Shown here one piece after another: positions 47,220-58,326 of a stretch of DNA of 64,000 nt. This DNA is from Sacculina carcini (taxonomy: Eukaryota; Arthropoda; Thecostraca; Sacculinidae): contig OU696573.1 in NCBI GenBank assembly GCA_916048095.2, positions 1,592,001 to 1,656,000 of the forward strand, given 5' to 3'. Both the position numbers and the translations under genes were made by a program. The notes below the pieces were generated by a model that was given only the letters and a program-made list of their open reading frames with translations, did not search any database and was not told where the DNA came from. The number at the start of each line of letters is the position of its first letter. The stretch's first letter is position 1.

Positions 47220-48614
47220 GGTTTCAGCACAACTTATGCAACTGTTCATTTTTAAGAGCAACTATTTAGATTTAGAAAAACATTTCACACTATAATGCAT
47301 TTTGAAATTTTTTAAACATAAACTCGATAAGCATGTATCTGGAAGACTTGAGAACATTGTGCTTGTGTGTGGTGCTAGACATCCTGCTTATTTACGTAGA
47401 CATAATACAGACATAGGCAATATAATATAGACATAGCACTCTGATATAGACACCCGTATTATTGCAATAAAATTGAACAATAATTTTTATACTTTTCGGG
47501 CAACCTTGTAGCAACTAGTTAGATCAACAGCACTGAAATATAATGACCGCATAATCAGATGATGTTTTATCTGCGAAATCCATCTAGACCTCGGAACATT
47601 TTTGAAAATCAACATCGAGTGAGTGTCAAATTATATTGTATATTTAAATATCACTGCGCGAGATGTGCGACAGATTCGACAGACTAGACAAGCATGTGAA
47701 ACACAATAATTACACAACCGCGAAAATTATAAATACATTAAGTAGAAACAAAAACGTGAAACTTCAAAGTGTAATGTTAAGGAGTGATTTCAGTGTTTAA
47801 GTCTTATTACCCTGTAGGCGTTATTATTTAAAATTATTTAGTATTATTTAAAATTGGTGATATTTTAGCGAAACATTGGGATCAACTTATTAGCGCAACT
47901 ATTTGTGATTTAAGGCATCCAAATGTCACCCTTGTCGCCAGTGAGGTGACAGTTGAAGCTCATGAAGCATGCAATCCTAACACAACCGTCAATGCTCAAA
48001 ACGTATTTTAGTGATAGTTATGGAATGTACACATTTTTCTCACAAAAAATATGTTTTTCATAATTAAGCGATATTCATTACCCTTTACGAGTTTAATGAA
48101 GTTTCAGCGAAATTCTAAGTGCAACGTTTTAGCGCATCTTTTAGTAATTGTAACGCAACTTTTCTTGATTTTTAGCGCACCAAAAGGTCACCCAAATAAT
48201 AAGACACGTTGTTGATTTTACGTGCAGTATATTGACAGCATTAACACATCCAACAGTTATGAATTATATCACACAGATAGATGAAACTGTGGCGTTTGGC
48301 TCGCCACGCACTGATACGCGTTGACAACGCAACTTCTCCAGACCGACCGTATTTTCACATACAATAAGTGAACTAACACGACACACAAACACAAACACAC
48401 ATATGACACGAACAAATACGACACGAATAAATACGACACTCAGACACACATACTAATATTCGTGCACACAGCTTCTGGTAGGCTCGACCAGGTGGCGTGC
48501 GTAATGTGTCTTTGATTGATTGAATGTCGCTCGTGTGTAAAAAGGTGTGAAATTTGTAAACAATTAATGAGTGCGTTGTGCTCTGCTGTGTGCGAGCTGT
48601 GTGTGTGTTCGAGC

Positions 48615-48652
<38 letters not shown>

Positions 48653-48894
48653 CGTGTGTTGTTCGGTGTTTCAAGTGCGCTTTGTCGATTTTGCGCATTG
48701 TGATTTGTGTGGAATTTGTGTTTCTTTTTGGCTCCACATCTTCTACATCAACGTATCTGCTCAGTTATAGGAACTCAGTTTAATAAGCGCCAAGCACTGA
48801 ATTCTTATTCTTATTTTTAAATAAGTCCTGGATGGTGAGTGGACTTTTGGAATACATCAATGGCAGGATAGGAGGGCCGGCAGGGACGGGAGAG
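47220..48894. other. Spacer and 3' flank of GPCR copy 8
   Basis: Nearly identical to 35168-36844, including the ACACGAA(C/T)AAATACG duplication. TG run at 48619-48648. No gene. Confidence 0.5.
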
Positions 48895-50427
48895 TCACGT
48901 GATGAATAGTGCATATTTATGCGGTCGGGCGCAATTGTGAGAGCGAGACTCAGTGTGTATTTGCGGTTTGTCAGCTGTCATGGATTCCAGCGATGTGGTG
49001 CACAACGGAAGCTGCACGTCATGTTTTATGTCAGTCATCGTTCCAGATATTGGTCTGCGCTTTTGATTGTGGGCAATCAAATGAGGTTCAATTACCTTAA
49101 ATTTCCTCCCTACACTTTGATCACTTGAAGTGCCTCCATTCATGTTTCCTCCATCCACCCAATTAGCCATCCATTCTTCAATGCTGTCGTCGATGCAGTC
49201 TTCGATGTCCATATTTTCCATCGATGAGATTTCCGAGCTCATTTCAATGTTTGTGATATGTTCAGTGTTGAATTTCGCTCCCTTCCTTGTTTCATTTGAC
49301 TGATCGTTTTTGTGAATAATGTCGGCGGTGCTGTTCTGACCGGAACAATTGTGGTTGATATATTTTGTTGGCCTGATGGTCTCTCCACCACAGACCTCCT
49401 GCACGTCCACCACAAACACATTGGGCAACCTGGCACCACCGCCTGTGTTTTCCACTTGACCTTCGTGTTTCTCTGATCCTCGTTGATGATGTGTGCTTGG
49501 TAATTGCTCGTTTCCATTGTTCTGCTGGATTTCCTCCACCTTATTACGGCATGTAATCGCATTAAATAGAGCCGAGTATTCATTCCTCAACAATCTATTA
49601 GACAAGCCGAACACCCATCCATCCAATATATACGAGATCATGGTCATTTGAAGGCTCACATGTTTCAGCACTGCAGGTACTTGAATGATGAACTGGTCAA
49701 TTAGCATTACAATACAGCTGGGCAGAATGAAGAACAAGGCTATAATTGTTCCCCGAATAACCCCACGGTAATTTCTCATAGTATTTTTGTTTTCTGTTAC
49801 TCCCATTAATTTTCGCTGATCGCGGATTTCATTGGAATGTTTGGCTGCCTGGTGAGACACAATTACATTGAGGACAATCACCATCATGTTGATGATCAGA
49901 ATCAAGCCATAAGTGAGACTTATAAGCCAGGAGGGAACAAGGACTACTATTATACACTTTCCCTCAGATTTCTCCCATTCTCCGAAGTTCCATAGAAGAG
50001 CGAAGTGTATCAGCCAGTACAGCACGGCTGTTATCCACGGGATTGTCAGCAGCATGAAGTGGTTGAACGACGTCATTACCTGGTAGTATCGCAGACCATG
50101 CTGGACCGACACGTATCTCTCAACGTTGAGAGCCAACAGACACGCACTGGAACACACAGCGAGCGAGAAGACGGAAGTCATGGTCATGGTGCAGGTAATG
50201 CGGGCCCGCTGAAAGTCTAGCGTGTTGAGAAATGAGTTGAATGCAACAAAGGCCAGCAGCAGAGCTTCGGCAGTTGCCATGTTGGCCAATGTTTGGAACA
50301 TGATCTTGCAACGCAGTCGACGTCGAAACAAAATTATCAGCGCCGGCACGGACGACAGTAAAATACCCGCCAAACTTAACGGTATGGCTGTATGGAGTTG
50401 ACCATTGTCTTGATCTTGATCAGCCAT
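48895..50427 (-). CDS. Rhodopsin-like GPCR, array copy 8 (510 aa), mosaic
   Basis: Intact, with at least three sources. The N-terminus to ECL1 and the 5' flank match copy 7 (NGQLHTAI, PALIILF). TM4-TM5 mixes copy 4 (TIPW) with copy 3-like residues (HFALLWNF, YGLILI), and the proximal tail (EGQVENTGGGARLPN, IRPTKYINHNCSG) matches copies 3 and 5. The distal tail and 3' flank (SSEISSMENMD, TSSDQSVG) match copies 4 and 6. It has no ECL3 sequon (KHVSLQ). Confidence 0.9.
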   Translation of the reverse strand: MADQDQDNGQLHTAIPLSLAGILLSSVPALIILFRRRLRCKIMFQTLANMATAEALLLAFVAFNSFLNTLDFQRARITCTMTMTSVFSLAVCSSACLLALNVERYVSVQHGLRYYQVMTSFNHFMLLTIPWITAVLYWLIHFALLWNFGEWEKSEGKCIIVVLVPSWLISLTYGLILIINMMVIVLNVIVSHQAAKHSNEIRDQRKLMGVTENKNTMRNYRGVIRGTIIALFFILPSCIVMLIDQFIIQVPAVLKHVSLQMTMISYILDGWVFGLSNRLLRNEYSALFNAITCRNKVEEIQQNNGNEQLPSTHHQRGSEKHEGQVENTGGGARLPNVFVVDVQEVCGGETIRPTKYINHNCSGQNSTADIIHKNDQSNETRKGAKFNTEHITNIEMSSEISSMENMDIEDCIDDSIEEWMANWVDGGNMNGGTSSDQSVGRKFKVIEPHLIAHNQKRRPISGTMTDIKHDVQLPLCTTSLESMTADKPQIHTESRSHNCARPHKYALFIT

Positions 50428-51545
50428 TGCCAGTAGAAACAACAGAGGAGGTAGTTTTTTGGCCGACACAACTGTAAGACAATGACACCGCGCACACAAA
50501 AACTTACTAAAAATATATATTCCATAGTACCTATATATGATTTTGCTTTATAAGGTATAGTTGGCAGTAGCGTGTGTTCATCAGCTGTGCTAACTATTCA
50601 TTAGACAAGTGCGGAACTTTAATTGAGAAGGGAACAATGGTATTGCCTATGGGTATTTTTTAACCAGCGCGCGACTCCATGACAGACAGCTGGTCCAGCT
50701 AGTGAATGTGCCATCATGAGTTTTACAGAAATAATACAATTACTTTCAGTGAGTTCCATTTGAATTAAATAAATATTGCTTTTATTCAGGCTTCATTTGA
50801 TTGCTGTTTTTGTTAATTAGCAGGGCATGCCCCCACTGATTCAATTTCAGTTAAGCTATCATATTAAGTATCACATTAAGCTCTTAGTAACAATAGTGAT
50901 GGAAGTACACCTTAACCCGCTCTGTATTACTGGTCGAGCACTGACGTCGCAACATCTCCCTGGTCCACTATTATCCTGCATTCTTCCTAATTTTCTACTA
51001 TATCTGTGCAGAACTACCAAACGTCCGTAGTGAACTGACTTGCTTCCAACTCTTGTATATATAATCTCTTCAATAACACTGTGGAAACAGTTGTTTTACC
51101 TGACACAAAAGGCGCGAGAATAAAGATTGGTTGGCTGATTTGTGACTGCTGCTCCGGAGATGTGACCTGGAGTGCGTGTCGTTGTCCAGTGAAATGCTGG
51201 CAATGTTTGTTGTGTTGTTTCAACCGCGGTTGCCATGCAAACCATTGCGTCACACGCATTACGTTACATCTGTTTTTTGGATATGCTTTCATTATTCAAA
51301 TGGCTGGTGGCTTTGCGTCGTTGTTCGCAACAAAGCCGCTTTCTCAGAATGATGTGTCCTGTAGCCATAAAATGCAATCATATAATGACGATATTGATGA
51401 CCAGTAAGGTGACCTTTTGTTGCATATGCAACTTTTTCATCATATATTCTGTTCTTATTGAGAAGTCCAAAAATCTTTATTTCATTGATCTGAGGTAAGT
51501 ATTTAATAATTTATAAATGCAACTTTTTGCAACTTTTTGGTTTCA
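50428..51545. other. 5' flank of copy 8 and intergenic block
   Basis: Conserved flank and spacer. Short plus-strand cysteine-rich frames at 51081-51407 are not conserved between units. The intron-like donor GTAAGT is near 51496. No gene. Confidence 0.5.
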
Positions 51546-53829
51546 ACAACAACAACAACAGCAAATGTATTTTCTATAGCGCACACAGTAATCAGAGGAG
51601 CGAAACATAAAACATAAATGGACGAAAGAAAAAAAAAGAATTAAGTAGCTCGGCGGGGTAGAGTCACAATGAGCAGTCGAAGAGAGTCAATATACATGGT
51701 AATATTGGAGTAAATATCGAGTAGATACATGAATATGAATATATATATGTAAATATAGAGTTAGTGAGCAAAATTATCAAATAAGTGAAAGTAGGTGAGG
51801 GCACAAACAAGCAAGTGGCAATATGAGGGCTAGTGTCGTCGACACGGAGGGGTAAGCGGGGACGGCAAGGATAGTAAATGTCTGTGCAGTGAGGTAGGAA
51901 AGGACATGTAAGATTTCCTCTCCAGTATGTGAAGAGGTAGAGAATTATATACACGAGGAGCAGAGAAGAAGAATGACTTAGAGGACCAGCTGGATGCATG
52001 GAGAGCAGGAGGGGACACTGGGGGAACAGGACGACGGCTAGAAAGATTGGTGTTACAGGTAAGTAGCGAAGACAGATAGGCAGGTGGAGAAGACGTGTGA
52101 AGAAGTTTATATACAAGACAACATAGCTTAAAATGAATCCTAGAGACAGCGGGCAGCCAACCGAGTTTGTTAATGTGAGCTGAGGTAGGTGTTCTGGGAG
52201 GGAGACGTAACACAAATCTGCACGAGAGGTTGTTGATAGACTGGATGGAGCGAATAGACTTTTGAGGTAGATGAAAAAATATAGAGTTACAATAGTCAAT
52301 ACGTGAGAATATATAAGAATTTACAAGGAGAAGAGCGGATGCCTCGTCTATATATTGACGTATAGGGAAAAATTATCGTAAGGTGAAGCGGCAGGAACGA
52401 TTGATGTACGAGAGATGTTTGCAGAAATCGAGGGATGGATCCAAAAAATACCTAGGTTTCGGATGTGGGACGAGAGAGGCAGATCAAATGAGCAAGGGGC
52501 AATTCTGGGGTGATGAAACAAAATGAATTCCGTTTTGTCGGGGTTCAGTAAAATTTTTCTGGAGGACGCCCATGCAGAAATGTGTGATAAGAGTTAACTG
52601 ACCAGACCAAGTTTAGAAAGAGAGAATGGAAAGAAAATTTGAATGTCGTTCGCGTAAATATGAAATAAGATAGGAAAAGAGCGAAGAATAGGGTAAAGAG
52701 AAGAAACATAAAGATTGAATAGACGGGGACCGAGAAGAGAGCCTTGGGGAACACCGGATTTGAGAGGTACATGATTGGAAAATTCTGCATTGGAGCGTAC
52801 AGCAAAGGCCCTGTCAGTCAGATAGGAAGACAGGAGATTTAGGGGAGAAGATGAAAGGCCAACGTGAGCAAGATCTTGACAAAGAATTGAATGGTCGACA
52901 AGGTCAAAAGCAGAAGAGAAATCTAGAGAAATAAAGAGGACAGAGTCGCCGGTAGAAAAAGAAGTAAAAATATCATTTAAGAGGGAAAGAAGAATAGTTT
53001 CAGTTGAGTGATTAGAATTGAAACCGGATTGACAAGGATCAAGGGCTGAATTTATACAAGGTCGCAGCTGGGGCAGAATAGCGGCTCCAGGGATGGATTT
53101 CTTAGGACAGGGGAGACAATTGCGTGTTGAGATGCCAGAAAAGTACCATGGAGGAAAGAAGAGTTAATAAAGTGAGTGAGTAAAGGAGCGAGAAGATTGA
53201 CAGAGTCAGAAAGTGCCTTAAAGTTGATAGGGTCAGAGGTGCACCTAGAATTTTGTAGTTTCTTAAGGAATATGGCGGTGGTAGCAGGAGAGATAGGAGA
53301 AAAGGAATCCAAGGAGGTATTGGAAGACGGGAAAGTCAAGGACAGTGAAGAGCACGGCAATTTTTTATTTGGCTTTGGTAAGTTTTTCTTGGAAAAATAA
53401 TGAAAAGTCAGACGCCGAAATTGAGCAGGGAGTTGATTTTGCAATACCGGTGAGAGATTTCAAGGTCTAGGTACTTGGACTGGGAGGACGTTGAGCGTGA
53501 AGTAAGTTTTGATTTATAGAAACAAGATTTGGCGGCAGTAAGAGCAGAAATAAAAGAATTTCGGGCAGTGCAAAACTGAGACCACTTCAGGTCAGTTTTG
53601 AACCGGCGCCAGCAGCGCTCACGGGCCCGACGTCAGCTCGCAGACGGCGTAAGTCAGGTGTTAGCCATGGTTGCTGGCTGACAGAAGGTTTGACGACACA
53701 TATGCGCAAGGGGAACAGTGTATCAATGATGCTAGGCAAACGCTCATTGATAAAATGGGAAAGAGCCATCGGGGGAAGGAAATGGGGAGTCAAAATTACG
53801 GAAGATTCGTGAGAAGTAAGTTTTAGAAG
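51546..53829 (-). mobile_element. CR1/L2-like LINE fragment, copy E
   Basis: 2284 bp at the same site (GGTTTCA at 51539-51545 and 53830-53836). Substitutions and small deletions place it apart from A-C and nearer to D; for example it lacks the GGTAATGTATCGG segment near 53785. The RT frame is likewise broken. Confidence 0.88.
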
Positions 53830-54540
53830 GGTTTCAGCACAACTTATGCAACTGTTCATTTTTAAGAGCAACTATTTGGATTTAGAAAAATATTTCACAC
53901 TATAATGCATTTTGAAAATTTTTCAACATAAACTCGATAAACATGTATCTGGAAGACTTGAGAACATTGTGTTCGTGTGTGGTGCTAGACATCCTGCTTA
54001 TTTACGTAGACATAATACAGACATAGGCAATATAATATAGACATAGCACTCTGATATAGACACCCGTATTTGTGCAATAAAATTAAACATTAATTTTTAT
54101 ACTTTTCGAGCAACCTTGTAGCAACTTGTTAGATCAACAGCACTGAAATATAATGACCGCATAATCAGATGATGTTCTATCTGCGAAATCCATCTGGACC
54201 TCGGAAAATTTTAGAAAATTTACATCGAGTGAGTGTCAAATTATATTGTATATTTAAATATCACTACCATGCATCAGTGCGACAGATTCGACAGACTAGA
54301 CAAGCATATGAAACACACAATCCTAACGCAAACGCGAAAATTAAAAATACATTAAGTAGATGTACGATATATTATACGTAGATGAGTAAGTAGATGAAAA
54401 TATAAGTAGATGTACGATATATGTACGCCTGGTACACTCGCGCCCTCTGGCGGTGTAGCCACACACTACAGTAGAAACAAATACGTGAAACTCCAAAGTG
54501 TAATGTTAAGGAGGGATTTCAATTTTCAAATTTTATTACC
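53830..54540. other. Intergenic spacer before the nested insertions
   Basis: Array spacer running to the LINE target site ATTACC (54535-54540). It contains the second copy of the CTCF-motif insertion (54360-54474). No gene. Confidence 0.5.
54360..54474. mobile_element. Short insertion carrying a CTCF-like motif, copy 2
   Basis: Same site and sequence as 12289-12403, with AGTAG at 54355-54359 and 54470-54474. The motif GCGCCCTCTGGCGG is at 54440-54453. Confidence 0.6.
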
Positions 54541-54903
54541 ATTATTATTATTATTAATTACAGGCAAATCCAGTAGCATGGGAAGAGTGCAAGCACTATT
54601 ACCACCCTAAGGTGGCCCCATGTACCGGAAGCGCCCAAAAGATCAGAGAGAATGAGAGTTCGAAGAGAAAAAAGTCTAGAAAGAGAGTTGGAAAGAAAAT
54701 AATAAATAAATAACAATAAATAATAAACCATCATCCGATAACAATCCATAATGTCACTCCGCCCACGTTCCTCAATAAATAATAACAATCAACAATAAAT
54801 ATGTGATTCAGTAAATAACAGCCATCAATAAATAAGAATAAATATTAATAAATAAGTAATAAATAACAATCAAGAACAATACATATGATTCAATAAGAAA
54901 CAC

Positions 54904-55366
54904 TGTGATGAAATGTATTGTAAGAAGAAATAACGAAGGCACAAACAACAACAATATGGTTTCACAATACACCTGCACACCCGTGCAGACAATTCACTCA
55001 ATATTCCCCCGAAACCCACTTCACATTAAACGCAGAAACAACCACACGACACCATCTCATGCACGACACTCCCGATTCATGATCATATCGCTCCGCAATA
55101 CGCATACACACAAACATACATACACATACATATACACACACACTGCACGCGCCACTTCCTTGACCGAACCAGGCAGCTGCATTTCAAATATCGGTGCACC
55201 CGTACAACATTGACGCAGGGGTCGCAACTACTTGAAACCGCATCGCCCGCACTGCCTAGTGCACTGCCACGTGCAGGCTCGCTCAAAACTACAATACTCG
55301 CATATACACAAATAATGTACAACGAAAGATACACAAATGTTTATATATAAACATCACAAAACCACA
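54904..55366 (-). repeat. 3' LTR
   Basis: Plus strand starts TGTGATGAAATG and ends AAAACCACA. Confidence 0.93.
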
Positions 55367-55375
55367 CCCCCTCCT
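55367..55375 (-). other. Polypurine tract of the LTR retrotransposon
   Basis: The minus strand reads AGGAGGGGG directly before the 3' LTR. Confidence 0.85.
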
Positions 55376-55443
55376 GATCTCAAGATCACTCTGCAACATA
55401 AGTGTCCATCCAAATTGGAGGCCGCCGCTCTCTTCCGTATCGT

Positions 55444-58326
55444 CTAGGAAGTTGTTCTGTCGGTGAGACAGAACGATGTTGACGTGTTGAACGGTGTTGT
55501 TCTGTCGGTGAGTTCTGTTGTTGACACTCGAACTTCATCGGAACGTTCACCCTCCTCGTCTGGTGGGACTTGCACAGGCCGAATATCCAAGATATGGCGC
55601 GGAATGCCATTCACCGAAACGTTATTGGGTGAGTGAACATCCGTCACAACGCCCCGAGTCCACTGCGAAGTACATCGTGCATCCGCCGGCTTCACCCATA
55701 CTTCTTCACCGATGCGAACGGAGCTGTCTTCACAGTGGTCAATAGCAACACCATCAACAAGTGTTGTGTTACGCCAGTCGTAGCTGTACACGTTACGATG
55801 AGGCACCGAAGAATCATCAGTACCAAACCTCGGCGACATGTTGTACCAGTATGCCGCGGTAGTTGGTGGAACACGACTTCTTTCAGCCAATGCCTTTATA
55901 AAGCGATGATGTCGCTCGACAATCCCATTACCACTGGGGCGGTACGCAGCGCGAAAATACGGCTTCACTTTCCACCGCTCCAATAGTTCTCGCATCTCCT
56001 GCGAACGAAACGCCCGCCCGTTGTCCATCAGCAGCTCATGAGGCGGTCCTCGCTCACGAAATATTTCGTCCAGGTGCGTGCATACTTGTTGAGACGTCTC
56101 AGATCGTATTTCCCTCCAAATTGCGAACCTCCCTGGTCCACTGTCCACAACTGTCAAATATTCCCGATGGCGGTAATGGGTGATGTCAATGGCTAGTCTA
56201 TGCCATACTTTGTCCACGCTAAGGTGTCCAGCAACATGAGTGGACGGCGCCGGTTCAATTGACTGACAACGTTCGCAACCTCTGACCACTCGCCGCACAG
56301 TCTCTCGTGATACACCAGGATCCACTCGCCGAGCCAAATACAAGGTTCTGTCCACACCCTTGTGGTGCATGTTATGCATCTCTCTGATTTCATCCACAGT
56401 CGCTGCACACACATTCTCAGTTGCTTTACGACTACTCGAGAACTTTCCACGCTCAGACAACCACTCTTTTTTCACACGTGTCAGCTCGTCAGCTTTGTTC
56501 ATCGTGGTGGGAACACTCGTAATGCTGACACTCAAGCCCAACTCTGTAATCAAATCACTCAGCACTCCTAGTCTTCGCTTGACCAATATTTCTGCTGCAC
56601 CCTTCGTACGCACCCTTCTTTCCTTGTGTAGAACTGTGCCCACCCAGCCAGCCACCGTTGCAGAATCCGTGCGAATCTCGATCTCTACCAACTGCCACTT
56701 CACCGCCAGGTTCACGCCTTTCACAACGGCCTCCAATTCCGCTACGTTTATATGGTGCACATCGTCCTTCTTCCGTTGCCAGGTCGCGTCTTCAGCAATT
56801 TCTCCATCGATCTCGACCGCTGCTCCGATTGCCAGGTTACTCGCGTCACACCATACAACTCCCCGCCTTGTATTAGACACATGCCATATACCACCCACTG
56901 GATCGTTTTTCTGCACTCTCTCTACCATTTCAAGCGTCATTTGCAACACGTCCTTAGGAACCATTGCATCCCAGTCCACTCCATCAGCTCGGCGCTTTAT
57001 GTGGCTGCACGCGATCCTTAGCCACCTGGCCACAGGGTAGTGTCCGATCAACTTCCCGCACAAAGAAAACAGCTGACGCTTGGTCAGTTGTTCGGTAACA
57101 TCTGGAATACTGTTGCCTCTGCGGAACAGCATACGACCACTATTATCTTTCAGCAGTTTGAGACCCAAAACGGCACTTTCCTCTATTGACACCGGCTCCT
57201 TTGCTTCTAGGCCATATTTACTCAGATGAGCGACAACATCTCTGCTAGACACAACCGATTCGCGTACTATAATATCATCTATGTATGAGTCCGTGCCTTT
57301 GTCGATGACTTCAGATTGACTCAATACTGTACGCACGATACGCGTCATCACTCTGGGTGCCGAGCACAGTCCAAATCCCAACCGCGTCAAATAGTACACC
57401 TTACCGTTATATTTGACAAGCTGATGTTTCCACAATTTTGGCACCACATGCACCTGAAGGTACGCAGCCTTCAGATCAACCAGGGAGGCGGGCCCATCAA
57501 TGCGTCTCCACTCTCTCAATTTCTCGCCACAGACATCTACGTAGTCATCGCCCGTATGGCTGCTCACAAACTCGTTCATTTCTCGAAAATCGAGCACTGG
57601 GCGCACCTTGTTTTTTGTTGGCTGAACCACCGCTAGCAGTGGCAACACACCCTTGCAACTAGAATTATTCCACGGAACAATAATTCCTTCTGTGATCCAA
57701 CGCTGAACCTCTGCATCAAATTCATCGCGAATATCATCTGTCACCGTCTGTATATAACATCCGACTGTTTTTGACAACATAGGCTCGTCTCCTGTTACTA
57801 TCCACTCAATCTCCCACTTATTGCCATCAAAAACAGCAGTGAAATCAGGATCGGTTATTTCTAGCTTCTCATTTGTGGAGCTATCAACTTCCTCACACTG
57901 ACCACAAGACACATCACTGCTTGCACTCGCGACACAATTATCTACACCAAATTCCACTTTGGAACCACATACAAAAACACCGCCAAGTTTGTCAATAATA
58001 TTCATCCCAATCACTATGTCTACGTCACCCACAATACTGTCAACAACTACAGCACGCACACTCATTTGCTTACCAGACACTTCAATATTAATCCAAGCAG
58101 TACCCCGACACTTAACTTTCCGCCCATCGAACGCCGTCATCAAACTACTGCCCTCAATATTTTCCACCAAATTAGAACGCACAACGGCCCCTGAGCAGCC
58201 CGTGTCAACCAAGGCATGCACAGTCTCACCTGATAGTCTCGCTTCGATGATCGGCAGTGTACTTGGCGCCTTCAGTGAGTCGTCGGAGTGACTGCTGGCG
58301 CACCAGTCACTCCTGCACCGTTTCCC
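55444..58326 (-). CDS. pol: pol polyprotein (PR-RT-RH-IN)
   Basis: The -1 frame relative to gag is open from 58434 and is probably entered by frameshifting at 58320-58326, giving about 960 Pol residues. Counting from 58434, the retropepsin motif VDTG is at 76-79, the RT core spans about 240-430 with LDFREMNEF and catalytic YIDD at 384-387, RNase H acidic residues are Asp530, Glu567 and Asp590, and integrase has His/His near 687-691, Cys720 and Cys723, then Asp750, Asp804 and Glu840 (DD35E spacing). No stops or missing catalytic residues are seen. It would cleave the polyprotein, copy the RNA and integrate the DNA in a cytoplasmic particle and then the nucleus. RT details (LTRLGFGLCSAP) are divergent within the Ty3/gypsy group, so the clade is uncertain. 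Confidence 0.92.
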   Translation of the reverse strand, partial: GKRCRSDWCASSHSDDSLKAPSTLPIIEARLSGETVHALVDTGCSGAVVRSNLVENIEGSSLMTAFDGRKVKCRGTAWINIEVSGKQMSVRAVVVDSIVGDVDIVIGMNIIDKLGGVFVCGSKVEFGVDNCVASASSDVSCGQCEEVDSSTNEKLEITDPDFTAVFDGNKWEIEWIVTGDEPMLSKTVGCYIQTVTDDIRDEFDAEVQRWITEGIIVPWNNSSCKGVLPLLAVVQPTKNKVRPVLDFREMNEFVSSHTGDDYVDVCGEKLREWRRIDGPASLVDLKAAYLQVHVVPKLWKHQLVKYNGKVYYLTRLGFGLCSAPRVMTRIVRTVLSQSEVIDKGTDSYIDDIIVRESVVSSRDVVAHLSKYGLEAKEPVSIEESAVLGLKLLKDNSGRMLFRRGNSIPDVTEQLTKRQLFSLCGKLIGHYPVARWLRIACSHIKRRADGVDWDAMVPKDVLQMTLEMVERVQKNDPVGGIWHVSNTRRGVVWCDASNLAIGAAVEIDGEIAEDATWQRKKDDVHHINVAELEAVVKGVNLAVKWQLVEIEIRTDSATVAGWVGTVLHKERRVRTKGAAEILVKRRLGVLSDLITELGLSVSITSVPTTMNKADELTRVKKEWLSERGKFSSSRKATENVCAATVDEIREMHNMHHKGVDRTLYLARRVDPGVSRETVRRVVRGCERCQSIEPAPSTHVAGHLSVDKVWHRLAIDITHYRHREYLTVVDSGPGRFAIWREIRSETSQQVCTHLDEIFRERGPPHELLMDNGRAFRSQEMRELLERWKVKPYFRAAYRPSGNGIVERHHRFIKALAERSRVPPTTAAYWYNMSPRFGTDDSSVPHRNVYSYDWRNTTLVDGVAIDHCEDSSVRIGEEVWVKPADARCTSQWTRGVVTDVHSPNNVSVNGIPRHILDIRPVQVPPDEEGERSDEVRVSTTELTDRTTPFNTSTSFCLTDRTTS

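Noticed and set aside
56360-57040. 226-codon plus-strand frame opposite pol
   Set aside because: It is antisense to the RNase H/integrase region of an intact pol and has no recognisable domain.
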